A stretch of DNA of 64,000 nt, taken from positions 3,472,001 through 3,536,000 of the forward strand of contig JAGUCH010000004.1 of the NCBI GenBank assembly GCA_019096065.1, in the 5' to 3' direction. This DNA is from Paracyclopina nana (taxonomy: Eukaryota; Arthropoda; Copepoda; Cyclopoida; Cyclopettidae). The notes beneath the pieces are model-generated. The model made no database searches. It saw only the letters and a list, made by a program, of their open reading frames with translations, and had not been told where the DNA came from. This document shows, piece by piece, positions 10,560 through 21,421 of this stretch; position 1 is the stretch's first letter, and every line of letters begins with the position of its first letter. The position numbers and the translations under genes were made by a program.

Positions 10560-12740
10560 ATTAAATGCGCGAATTTTTAGGGGCATGGGTAAAGCGATAA
10601 AATGATAAATTGACAAATCGCAAAATATTCGCACCTATGCTATGAGTGAATTTTTGCGTTTTATTTTCTCGGCCAATTTCTCGTTTTACTTTGGGGTAAA
10701 ACGATAAAATGATCACACTGCACTGCACACTGCACTTGAAAAGTATAAGCATAATTTTTTATCTGAGCTCATTTCCAATGCTTTTGAGATTGTCCACTGC
10801 ACTGCTTCTGAGGAGTTTTGCAAATAAAATAGGACTAGTTTAAAGGCTCATAACTCCAGAACCAAAAATATTTTAGCTTAATTTTTATTGCTGAAAAGCT
10901 AAGTGTATTTAGCTATCCAAATTGTTACTGAGCTTGTCTTTATGTCATCTGTCTTCAGAGTCACTGAGCAAAATAGCTATAATTGAGCTCAATCCCTGAT
11001 TTTTGATTTTTTTCAACTTTTTAAACAAGCCTATTGTCATATTAAGTATATTTTGTAATTGAACATTGACTTGAAGAAGGTCCTTACCCAAACTCTTTAC
11101 AACACCCAAAAAATATACATTTTCTGAAAGCTTATGTTCTTAGGGTTCATTTGGTAGTAATTTAAAAATTCTGGCCTATGGCTTCCCATAACATAAAATT
11201 TTCTATAACGTCTAGCACCTACAGTTAATTATTTTTTGAGATTATGCAGTCTGTCGCGGAGATTTCTGTACACTTTGAAATCAAAAGTTTGTGTTAAAAC
11301 TTCTGGAAATACTAGACAAAATGGATACCGTTGGAAAGCTTGAAACCATCTTTTTTAGTTTGAGATTTTTAAAAAGTATTAATTCAAATTTTAATTTAGA
11401 ACACAAAATTGATAGTTACTCAAAATTCAAGCCCATTTTCCCTGATTTTATTTGATGAAAGGTCACTTTCACCAAAAAATTAATTTTTCAATTTCAATTA
11501 AAATTGGCTAATTATTTGATCTTCATAATTAAAAATCCTTAAAATGTGTTGTAAAAATCAGTAATTTTGAAACTTTTTTTAGTAGGCAGTGGCCTCATTG
11601 TCTTATTTTGTTTTTACTGAAAAATATCCTTTCCAACCATCCACCTCTCTGATGAGGCAGCATAGTGCTGCAAGATTTTTTTTCATGAAAAAATGTCAAA
11701 AATAGCCGGGATTGGCGTAGCTGAAAATGTGGTCAAAAATAGCCGGTTTTGTCAAATTTGCTTTTTTGGGGAAAAAATTAAGGGTGCCTCAGGAAAATTA
11801 AGTTTTCTCATTTTTTTACTTTTAATTTCTTTTATCCATTAAATCAAAAAAAAGATGGCCAAAGATTCAAGCATTCCAATGATATCCATTGTGTCTCATT
11901 TTTCCTGAATTTGTAACACAAACTTTTTATTTCTAAGTGTGCAGAAATCTCCGGGACAGTCTGTATATAGCAATGACCCCCTATGAAAAAGAAGATCAAA
12001 CTTTTTAATTTCCTAAGCAAGTATGTAAAATGCACTCAGATTGCTATATTTGCTGCCAAAGTTATTATGCAAAATTAATCAAGTTGGCAGTAATCAACTT
12101 TAAGCATAGCTATATCTCCATTTCTGTTCATCCTAGCGATTTTACTATCAAGTAAATCAAGTTTTATTTTTGAATGTTAGTGGGTGTCATTGAAGCTAGC
12201 TATTTCCAAAAAATGAGCCGTTTTTGCACTAAACGTTTTAAAACAATTTATGTTATTGGAAGCGATAGGCCAGGATTTTTATTTTATCACCAACTGAACA
12301 CTTGCGACATAGAAAATAAATAATTCTTGGGTGTTGTAAGTAGTTTGGGTAAGGTCCTTTGCTAAATACATTGCCATTAGCTTAAAAAACTTTATATCAT
12401 CATCATCATATAGATAAAAAATTTTTCTTTCTTGAGCTTTGATTTGTTGCTTTTTGCTGCATTACCGAAAAAATTGCCTCTTGCCACCATGCCTTTTCCC
12501 AGAATCTGGGGCATTTAAAGAGTAGCAATAGAGTTATACTATGATGTAGGAAAGTGAGCCTTTTTAAAAATTGCAAAACTAATTTCAATTTGTAGTGTTG
12601 TAAGAATAATTCCATTATATGATTGGCTGCAAAAACAAAGCGCAAAATTTCACTCCTAAGCGTGAATATTTATCGTTTTCTCGATTTATCTCTTTAGCCA
12701 TACCGAATTTTTAGAGAATTGGCAAATTGCTGTCATTTAT
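10560..12740. mobile_element. Fold-back element with long imperfect inverted repeats
   Basis: The 2.6 kb between POLR3D and the MYND gene holds no gene. Much of it is a long imperfect palindrome. Bases 11077-11109 pair with 12327-12359 with three mismatches in 33. Bases 11246-11295 pair with 11915-11964 at roughly 85 percent. Bases about 11170-11220 pair with about 12223-12276. Outer segments near 10575-10690 and 12640-12715 also match in inverse orientation. The central ~600 bp carry two direct copies of TCAAAAATAGCCGG (about 11697 and 11732). No transposase frame remains, so this is a non-autonomous fold-back element or two inverted copies of one repeat. Outer limits are approximate. Confidence 0.7.
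10630..10712 (+). repeat. Dispersed repeat, copy 1
   Basis: This stretch, within the left arm of the fold-back element, matches 40635-40716 in the ATP2C1 intron in the same orientation. Shared blocks include GTGAATTTTTGCGTTTTATT and GGTAAAACGATAAA. A third diverged copy in the opposite orientation lies near 12640-12715. Confidence 0.7.
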
Positions 12741-13033
12741 CATATGCGTCGCGATATTTTAAAGTGCGAAGAAGCGCGAATTTTTGCACCTTGTCAAGCA
12801 ATAAAGGATTTTTCTCTTAGATTCTAGATGTGTATACCAGATTCTGAGGTTCGAAAAAGCAGTGCGCATTTTACTTCAGCGGCGGCGGAGGAATTTTCCA
12901 GACTGTTCAAGAAGAGAAAGCAAGTCTTGTGTTCCACATGTTGTGCTTGTCTTAGTAGATGCGAAAGCACCACATGTGAAACCTAGCCCCAGGTCTGAAA
13001 TTAGAATTTTGTGAAGCGCTACTTAGAGCAGAA

Positions 13034-14907
13034 ATGGCAGCAATGAACTTTGAGGGTTTCCGAGACCTGATCCAGAGGGTCGCCATACAATGGTACTCTG
13101 GAGCGAAAAAGGAGATTGCAGATATGGATGCAGTTGATGCCTACTTGGCAATCAACCCTTTCACAGCGGAGCAAACTTCGGACAATGAGGAAGCTTACGA
13201 GAGATTGATGGATGTTCGGTGCAAGCTTTACGTGAGTGTTCGTGGTTGTTCAATTAACAAGGAATTATAAGATCAATGCGCTATGCAGGATATAAGCTTG
13301 GAAATTGACAGGAATCACGACGCTTACATGGAGTTTATGGAGCAAACTTTGGATAAGCCCGATCTTTTGGCCCAAGTAACGCAAGGGCTGAAACTGCAGG
13401 AGAAGCACTTGGTTTACTTGGAGCTCATGATTATGGAGCAAGTGGCTGATTGGGAGATAGGAACTGGGCGCATGCAAGAGTCTGTTGGCTGGGACAAACC
13501 TACTCGCTTGGTAGTTGTATTCTAACAGAAAAGTCGAATAGGTTCAAGTCTCTGCTCTGGTAGGTAGTCACCTTGCCTGATGGGACGACCAAGACCATAG
13601 GGATTTCCCAAGGGGCTCAAAAACGCTACTGGTTTGGCATCTGCCCAGTCTCGTCCAAAATTGGCAACCTGAAGATGTGTGGAGGCTGCAAAATGGTGGG
13701 GTACATAGGCAAAGAGGAGCAAAAGGAGGACTGGCCCAAGCACAAACTCCTGTGCAAGCATCTGAAAACTTTGCGAGAGGAGAACAAGACTGGAGACGCC
13801 GCGGTGAGTTTTCTGCAATCCAAGCTCGGTCGAGCATTGACCCAATACGAGATGGATATTGCAAATCATCCTCGTGTGTGCGCTGTGTGCAATTCTGCCA
13901 ACCCTCCGGATGAGCTGAAAAACTGCCGTCAGTGCTTCTGCGTGGCCTTTTGCCCCGACCATTTGGAGCATGGCAAGGCTCAGCACGAAAAATGGTGCAG
14001 AGCTTTGCGGACTTCAGCGGAAGATTACAAAAATGAGCAGACGATTGGACATCAAGTAAGAATTCCTCAAAAGGAGTGTTGACAATTAATTCACTGCGTC
14101 TCTTTTTAGGTTCACACATTCGTGCCAACTTCAAGGACAAAATACAACGAGTTGGTTGAGGGCATAGAGAAGTTTTTCGTGGCTGACGTCCAAAGGTTGG
14201 TGTCTAACAAGGTCCCTGGTTTTAGAGAGTACGAGCTGAGATATTTGACGTTCCTGTACACTTGCCCACTGACTACCTTGTTCGGCATGCAAATGGCAGG
14301 AATGCCCAACAGGTCTCACATCAAGGACGCTCAATCCATCACCATTCATTTGGTGGGCGTTCGTTTGGCCGAGTTCCGAAATGTCGTGGGCTGGGAGCTC
14401 ATTGCACACGAACTACCGAACCTCAAGCATATGACGATCGTCTTCGTCGGGGATGAAGTCCCATTGGCAGATTTGCCACGAGACTTCACCTATAAGAGCA
14501 AAGAAATCCAAACGAAGCGAAAAGCGGACGAGCTCCGATTCAGATATGTCCTCGTGAACAAGTTGTACCAAGACTACGCTGCCAGCTCTGCCTACATAGA
14601 GCCCGACTTCATAGTGGCTCTTGATTGTGGGTTCAAGTTCTATCCCTCGTGGAGGAAAGCCCTGCCCAAAATGGTCCCCAAAGGAGGAGCCGCTCTCATC
14701 TTTACCGAGTTCAACCTCAAGGATTGCGAGGACAATCTCGATATAGTTAAGAAGGAGGTGGACGACTTGAACGTCGTCATGCCACCCCAGAGAAATCCCT
14801 ACATGAGTTTGAGGCCAGTGAGATGCAGTGATAAGACGGGCAATTACGAGCCGCATTCTGTCGTGTACACAAATGACTTTATATGCGTCGTCAGATCGAC
14901 CAAGTGA
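13034..14907 (+). CDS. MYND-type zinc-finger protein, MSS51/ZMYND-like C-terminus
   Basis: Exons 13034-13231, 13289-13510, 13564-14055 and 14110-14907 give 569 residues; all introns are 53-57 bp and phase 0. The N-terminal ~140 residues are helical. Two tandem MYND-like fingers follow. The first (about 167-205) keeps CGGC and the final H-x-x-x-C but has Ile for Cys after the aromatic and Glu for the next Cys, so it probably binds at most one zinc. The second (about 246-285) is fuller: CAVC, CRQC, FC and a terminal H-x-x-x-C. The C-terminal 270 residues contain ITIHLVGVRLAEF and HMTIVFVGDE, resembling the conserved C-terminal domain of MSS51-type and related arthropod MYND proteins. Molecular role is unknown. 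Poly(A) signal at 14915. Confidence 0.8.
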
Positions 14908-14914
14908 AAGTTGC

Positions 14915-14920
14915 AATAAA
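14915..14920 (+). terminator. Poly(A) signal of the MYND gene
   Basis: AATAAA 8 bp after the stop codon; the opposing MCM6 coding sequence ends at 14959, so the two 3' ends nearly touch. Confidence 0.6.
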
Positions 14921-14958
14921 AAAATTGAACATACTTTATAAAAGAGAGCTTGTAGTTG

Positions 14959-17489
14959 TTACTCGTCCTCCACGTAATTAGGGTGAACTATGAGGATTGG
15001 GTTGTCGTCGCCTGCGCCATCCTCATCACCCGTCGAGGCCTTTAAACCGGTTTTGCTCAACGGCACCAGCACATTGTCCTGATACGCCAGCCTATCTAAT
15101 ACTTTTTCCACGATTTGCTTCTTCTCCACAACTTCCTCCTACGAAACAAGGTCAGTGAAAAAATGTCCCTTACAGTGGTAAAAAGTGCACTTACTTGACT
15201 CTCAGAGTCGCCACTCAAGGTTTCCTCAATGTACCAGCCAACGACGTCCTTTTTGCGAACGTCTTCATTCTCCTTCTTGCGCAAGTAGTGGACAATCACA
15301 TTTGCCATGGTTCGGTACTCTTCGTAAGAGAGCCTCAGCTGCTTCTTGGAAGGCTGCGACGGTGGCACAATAGAGCTTGGATCAGGACTGGCAACACTTT
15401 CTTCCACTTCCATGTCATCGTCCATGGCTGCAACAGCCGCAGCATCCTCGTCCTCAAAATGAATGTCCGGCTGGTCCACTCTGATGATGGACTTGTTCAA
15501 AAGGCGGTAGGACTCCTTGACATGTTTGGGCAGAACCTGGTCGGAGCAAGACATTCGGGCCATGGCCTCGGAGAGACGGATCATGGACTCGAGCTGGCGG
15601 ACAGTGATCCTCCAGCTGGACTTGAAACCGCCGCCAGTGTCTCGCTGCCTCAAGTGGCGATACTGGTCGACCAAAAAGTCCATACTCTCCTCCGTGATTC
15701 TGGGCTTGAAAAGGCGTGCAAAGCTAATGTAGCGGGCAATATCGGCGGGCTCGTACACTCTCTCCACAGACTCTTCAGCACGCGTGTGCAAATCGACAAT
15801 CCGCCTGGCAATAGCATAATCTGTCACCTCATTGCAGTCATCCACGAGAATGAAAAACAGATCAAAGCGCGACATGATGGGAGCCGTCATTTGGATGTTT
15901 TGCTTGAGCGACTTGGTCCTGTCATATCGGCCCGAGACTGGGTTGGCAGCCGCCAAAATCGAGGTTCTGGCATTCAGCGTGGCCTTCACGCCGGCTTTGG
16001 TGATGGAAATGGTCTGCTGCTCCATGGCTTCATGAATGGCTACTTGGTCGTGCGGGTCCATCTTGTCGAACTCATCGATGCAGCAAACGCCGTTATCGGC
16101 CAACATGAGCGCTCCCGCCTCAATGACGAATTCCGAGCTTTCCTCGTCACGGACCACGGCCGCAGTCAAACCAGCAGCGGAGGACGCTTTTCCGCTCGTG
16201 TACACAGCCCGAGGACTGAAATCGGCCACCTGCTTCAGCAACTGTGACTTGGCCGTCGAGGGATCGCCCACGATGCAAATGTTGATGTCGCCCCTCAATT
16301 TGGTCATATCGTGAGTGGTTTTGCCAACGCCCCCGAAAAGCATCAGAAGCACTCCACGTTTCACCTCCTCGTTGCCATGAATGGTGGGGAAAAGACTGTT
16401 GATCAGGTTTTGGTACAAGTTTTTGTCCTGGCTCATTTTGTAAATGGTGTTCCATTCCGCGGGAGACATGCGCTCCTTGATCATTTGGGGTGACGCCTCT
16501 TCGCTGCTGTCAGCCGCCTGATCGCCGAGCCGCTTCAAATTTCCAGACAGAACATTGCAGGCCAAAAAGGCCATACGGTGATGCAGGTCGCGCACACCCA
16601 AACTTTTGAGGCCCTTCACGCCCTCAGACTCATCTCCCTTGTGTCGAGCCGAGGACTCGGCGCGAGCTCCGGGCATTTGGATGGAGCCAACGTCAGGGAC
16701 AACAATGAGGGTGCCAATGAAGTCACAACGGTCTCCGGGCTGGGCCGTCTCAACAGCCTCGGCTCTGAGAATAATCTCCAGGCTTCGAGGGATGCTTCCC
16801 CTGGGCAATTCACTTTGAACTTCTTGAATTCGCACTTTTTGGAAGTCGACGAAACGCGACTTGCTTACATCCAGGGTGAACCTCGAGCGGTTGTTGCAGA
16901 CAGGATTGCGGCAGATGGAGGGCTGCGTGTACTTGAACTGTTGCTCCACGTCGGGAATGGAAGTTTGGCAATCGGCACAGATGAAAGTGCCCAGCACAAG
17001 TTCAGGGTGAACAGGGTGAGTACGCACAACTTGTCCCGTGATACGGACCATTGAACCAATGCGTCCACTAGAGAAAAAAATATGACAGAACTGAAAAACA
17101 CTAAGCAAGATGACGGCTTACCTTGTCAAGTCTCGGACCTTGAGCTGAGCGTCAACATCGGAAAATGCGACAAAGTACTCCTTCTCCATGGTCATGTCAG
17201 CGCGGTCAGTGACATAGTTCTTGAGGGCAGTGCACAGGTACGGGTACAACCGATAATACTCATCCTGGATAGATTGAGCCAAACCTGGGTTGTACCGCTC
17301 GATGTCCTTCATGGAAACCACGAGAGTGTTCCGCTCAGGCTTCACCAAATCCCGAGCGGCCTTTAAGTATTTGAGTTCTTCGCCATCCTGCCATTCCTCT
17401 AGGAAGTCTTGGAAAAGCTTTTGGCACCTGCTTCCAACGGGGTCGACCACAATGTTGGCTTGAGTTGCATTGGCAACACCCACATCCAT
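14959..17489 (-). CDS. MCM6: DNA replication licensing helicase subunit MCM6
   Basis: Exons 17489-17122, 17067-15195 and 15138-14959 give 806 residues (human 821). MCM6 is one of six AAA+ subunits of the MCM2-7 ring, loaded on origins in G1 and active as the replicative helicase in the nucleus. The N-terminal domain has [20 protein letters not shown]. The zinc finger uses Cys153, 156, 175 and 180. Subtype-specific [14 protein letters not shown] and [13 protein letters not shown] identify MCM6. Walker [10 protein letters not shown] lies at 390-398, Walker B CIDEFD at 452-457 and the arginine finger SRFD at 522. The short last exon adds the winged-helix end, finishing [14 protein letters not shown]. 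All parts needed for activity are present. Confidence 0.97.
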
Positions 17490-18083
17490 ATTTGCAAGAA
17501 TTTCTTCAACCTCAACTCGGAATTCAGAACTCTTTCTTGCTCCCGCAAAATTTTGCTGTGCTTCTCAGTTCCCGCTGTTTTTAATGCTACTTATTGATCA
17601 GCTTCAAGTCAAGCTCACTTTAAAGTGAAAGGAATTGGGCATCCATCTTCCCACTACTTATAATTTCTATTCACATTTCTTTTTAAAAGTATTTATGTTT
17701 TGTGAATTGTTCACTTTCATTTTACATTTCACATTCATTTTTCCGATTCTCTCATACTTTTTCTTTACACTCTGTGTCAAAAATGCCTACAAATAGATGG
17801 CTCGTTTCACTAGTTTTGCCCTTTAAATATATTTGGCGGTAAATTTTTTGGCCGACAAGAAAAAAATTTAAATAATTCCATTTTCCCGCAGGAATAATCA
17901 TAGTGTTACATAAACTTATATTGAGTAATAATATTTTCTTGACAATCGATTCTTATTTTTTTTTCTGCCAATCTTAATGACGCGGTTCGCCGCTTTGCAT
18001 CAGCTGCACTGAGTTCTCAACTTTTCCCGTACCACGTTGTTTACTTTTTTCTTTTGTACAAGTTTTCCTGGCAATCTTTGAAA
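17490..18083. promoter_or_regulatory. Divergent promoter region of MCM6 and DRG1
   Basis: 594 bp between start codons, AT-rich in the middle. No coding sequence. It must drive two growth-related genes in opposite directions; I could not place core elements. Confidence 0.5.
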
Positions 18084-19367
18084 ATGTCGACAATTCTGGA
18101 GAAGATTGCCGACATCGAGGCCGAAATGGCCCGCACCCAAAAGAACAAGGCCACAGCGGGCCATTTGGGAATGTTGAAGGCCAAATTGGCCAAACTTCGC
18201 CGCGAATTGATCACACCAAAATCCCAAGGAGGTGCAACTCAAGAAGGTTTTGAGGTGGCCAAGGTAAGTCGTGGCTGAATAATTGCGATTCAATGAGATT
18301 CTAAGAGCCATTTGCTTACAGACTGGAGATGCAAGGATAGGGTTCATAGGTTTTCCGTCAGTTGGCAAATCAACGTTACTGTCAAATTTGGCAGGAGTTT
18401 ACTCAGAGGTGGCGGCCTATGAATTCACCACATTGACAACAGTTCCTGGCTGCATCAAATACAAAGGCGCCAAAATTCAGCTATTGGATCTTCCAGGTAT
18501 CATTGAAGGTGCCAAAGACGGCAAAGGTCGTGGTAGACAGGTAAGTTATCTCTAAATCTTGCCATGGCCTCCTAATCATAATTATGGCAATTGTATATGT
18601 AGGTTATTGCTGTTGCTAGAACTGCCAACCTCATTTTCATTGTCCTGGATGTCTTGAAGCCACTGCAGCACAAAAGGCTCATTGAAAAGGAATTGGAAGG
18701 ATTTGGTATCCGCTTGAACAAAGACCCACCCAACATTTACTTTAAGAAGAAGGAGAAGGGTGGAATCAATTTGCAAGCTATGGTTCCTCAATCCGAGCTA
18801 GATGCTGACCTTGTCAAGACAATTCTTTCTGAATATCGCATCCACAATGCTGACATAATCCTGAGAGTTGATGCAACTGCTGATGACTTGATTGACATAG
18901 TCGAGGGCAATCGCAGTTATATCCCCTGCATCTACCTGCTGAACAAAATCGATCAGGTATTTTTAGCAATTAGCACCTTGCTGCCAACTTGCTAGCTTCT
19001 CAAAATTGGCTTCTAGATTTCTGTGGAGGAATTGGACATCATTTGTGAAATTCCCCACTGTGTGCCCATCTCCGCTCATCACAAATGGAACTATGATAGC
19101 TTATTGGAGAAAATGTGGGACTACTTGAAGCTGATTCGAATCTACACTAAGCCAAAAGGCCAGTTGCCCGATTACGAGTCCCCCGTTGTGTTGCAGTCGA
19201 CAAGGTGCAGCGTGGAGGACTTTTGCAACAAAATTCATCGATCCATCCTGAAGGAAATGAAGTACGCGCTCGTGTGGGGCTCCTCTGTCAAGCATCAGCC
19301 CCAAAAAGTGGGCAAGGATCATGTCTTGCACGACGAGGATGTCGTTCAAATTGTGAAGAAAGTTTAA
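18084..19367 (+). CDS. DRG1: Developmentally regulated GTP-binding protein 1
   Basis: Exons 18084-18263, 18322-18540, 18603-18956 and 19017-19367 give 367 residues, the same length as the human protein. DRG1 is a potassium-stimulated GTPase of the OBG/TRAFAC class that associates with ribosomes and a DFRP partner. The N-terminus [20 protein letters not shown] is nearly invariant in the family. Switch and nucleotide motifs are intact: G1 GFPSVGKS at 70-77, G3 DLPG near 119, G4 NKID near 247. A helical S5D2L-like insertion lies between G3 and G4. The C-terminal 75 residues form the TGS domain ([17 protein letters not shown]). Its stop is 51 bp from the opposing UBL7 stop. Confidence 0.98.
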
Positions 19368-19418
19368 GCATATGTGAGGCCTTTTGATATTTTTTGGATG
19401 TCCAAAAATACATTTTGT

Positions 19419-20701
19419 CTAATTGGCCGAGTCATCGTCTCCTTTCCACCCACTGTAGATAAGATCGATCGCAGCTTGAACATCTCCACTCATGATTGAT
19501 AAAGCCCTTATGGCTAATTGAGTGTCAGTGATCCCTATTTCTCTCATGGTTGCAAGCTGCGAATCATAGTTCGGTGATGGCTCAGGCTGACCTGCACGAG
19601 GTGGTGGAAAAGTTCCGCCGCAAGCGAGAGCGAGAGCAGCAGCCAATTGATCTTGGGTGATGCCTCCGGCTCTGGATGTGGATGCATGTTGGGCGCTCAT
19701 GAAACTTGATGTTGAAGGCATGGTCAAGTTGTGCGAAGGCGTAGATGACGCGGCAGAAGTGGGAGGTCTGTGACTTGTTAGACCAGTCATGCCTCCCATT
19801 CCAGATGGGACACCTAGAGCAGTTTGAGCAGCAGCAATTGCAGAGGCCAGTTGATCTGCAGTAATAGGAGCGGCTCCCTGAAGCCTGCGACCAACCCGAT
19901 GAGCCCGATTGGGCTCTCCTGTCTCCATGTCATCTCCATCGTCTTCCTCATCGCTCATTTCATCTAAAGATAACATGCAGTTCCAATTCAGAAGAGTCAA
20001 AAGTACAGTTAAGCAATTATACCTAGGTTGTATGCAAATGGAGCAGATGGCACCTCTGGGTCTTGCTGGGGACCTGCTTTGGAAGTTGAGGGCTTCTCCT
20101 CGTGAACAGCAGCCACCAATTGGTAGGCTGCTTCACAAAGGCTAGGATGTCTTTCATGCACATACTTTAGGGTCTCGATGTCAAGAAGCGAGTACAGTAG
20201 CTCTGGCTTTGCAAGAAATGCTCTTGCGATAGGATCCTGAAATAAAGAATTGTTATGGTAGCCCCCAACAAATTATTGTAGTCACACTACCTTGGAAAGG
20301 TCAGGACAAGTGACAGCAATGTTTTCCAAGTTTTCTCGTTGGCCGAGACGCTGAGCAACTTTGTGAAATTGTGGGTTACGAATGGCCAGCCCAAAAGCAA
20401 TGATGAATTGTTCCAGCTCTTCGTCAGTGGGAGGAGGCTTCTTCTCGGCAGGCCCCTCGTTCATCGGTGTGATTGTTTCAAGAACGTGAATTGTGGAGTT
20501 AGGGTTCATCTTGTAATGGGTAATGGGATGGGGGGAATCTTCGCTGATAAGGCGGCCATGAAATAGCAGCCGAAAATGGCTGACCCCGAACAACTTAGCC
20601 ACTTTGTCCCTCAAAGAGACTACAGCCTCATTAGGATCAACCTGGATTTTAGCATGTTTGCTTTCCCCGTTGCTTCGCGGCACGAATTTAACGATCACCA
20701 T
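19419..20701 (-). CDS. UBL7: Ubiquitin-like protein 7
   Basis: Exons 20701-20291, 20236-20023 and 19963-19419 give 389 residues (human 380). The start at 20701 is the first ATG; the frame is open further up only from a TTG. Residues 1-75 form a ubiquitin-like domain ending STIHVLETI. The middle has an acidic segment (DEMSDEEDDGDD) and the paired motifs ITADQLASAIAAAQ and ITQDQLAAALALA typical of UBL7. The last ~45 residues are a UBA domain (LATMREIGITDTQLAIRALS, GDVQAAIDLIYSG) that should bind ubiquitin. The family is thought to act as a ubiquitin shuttle or adaptor; its precise role is poorly defined. Confidence 0.92.
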
Positions 20702-21417
20702 TTTGACAGAAAATCTAACGTTACTATGCAATTTCCTATTTGTTTACTTGTTTCTCGCTGTAGTTCCCAGAAAATCAGGGTTACACATATTACTGCTATG
20801 GAGGATTTTTATTAAGTGCCACTTTAACGTAAAATGGGTCATCAAGCTTTTGCATTTCTTTCAAATGTTTGGCGCATGCATCATGAAAGCGGACTATGGC
20901 TCGCTTTTGCAACCAACAGCAGGAGAAGACATGTGATACATTTGTGCATCGATGAGAACAAAGGCTGTCGTCGCATATATGGCTATAGGAGAGCATATTA
21001 TTTGCCATGTATTCTCCCCGAAGAAAGGAGATTGGTTGGCCGTGCACGCAGATGGTCGTAAGTGCAACCAGATGGTCCCCCGATCTCAACCTACTCTTGA
21101 TTAGCTCTCGCCCAACCAAGGAGGAGGCTAAAGGAAAGGCCTTGCTATTGTAGCCCACCAGCTTTCGACCGTTCCCCATTTTGGGCATTTTTGGAAGTTG
21201 CCTCTGGTAGCGCTGTCTGCTCTCTTTCTCCAGCCATTGCCGTGAGCTGATATCAAAATCGCAGACGTTGCCATCAAGGAAAAGCTTGGATTGCCAAGGT
21301 AAGCTCCTCCGCTGCGGACACTGAGCTTGAACAGAGACTGATGTACGAATTTTCTCTAGCCATGGCTCACGGCGACGACAAGTCAAGTTTGAGAAAGCTT
21401 CAGATCAATTTTAAAGT
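20702..21417. other. 716-bp spacer between UBL7 and TBC1D22
   Basis: Holds both divergent promoters. A minus-strand open frame (20796-21362) and a short plus-strand upstream ORF ending on the TBC1D22 start are listed separately. No RNA gene seen. Confidence 0.5.
20796..21189 (-). CDS. Uncertain open frame between UBL7 and TBC1D22
   Basis: An open minus-strand frame continues far upstream but its first ATG is near 21189, giving about 130 residues that begin MPKMGNGRKLVG. It is Cys-rich in the middle (HICDDSLCSHRC, then FSCCW) and ends in a Lys-rich tail. I recognise no family. Codons are less biased than in neighbours and there is no clear start context. It could be UBL7 5' leader, a spliced small gene, or chance. 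Confidence 0.2.
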
Positions 21418-21421
21418 ATGA
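21362..21421 (+). promoter_or_regulatory. Upstream ORF overlapping the TBC1D22 start (ATGA)
   Basis: A 19-codon frame begins at 21362 in an optimal context (GCCATGG) and ends with TGA at 21419-21421. That stop shares two bases with the TBC1D22 ATG at 21418. A TTTTCTCTAG sequence ends two bases before the CC of the context, so a 5'-leader exon could begin there. If transcribed, ribosomes would finish the short frame exactly at the main start. Confidence 0.4.

Noticed and set aside
15195-16247. 350-codon plus-strand open frame opposite MCM6
   Set aside because: Antisense shadow of the strongly conserved AAA+ coding exon; product is low-information.
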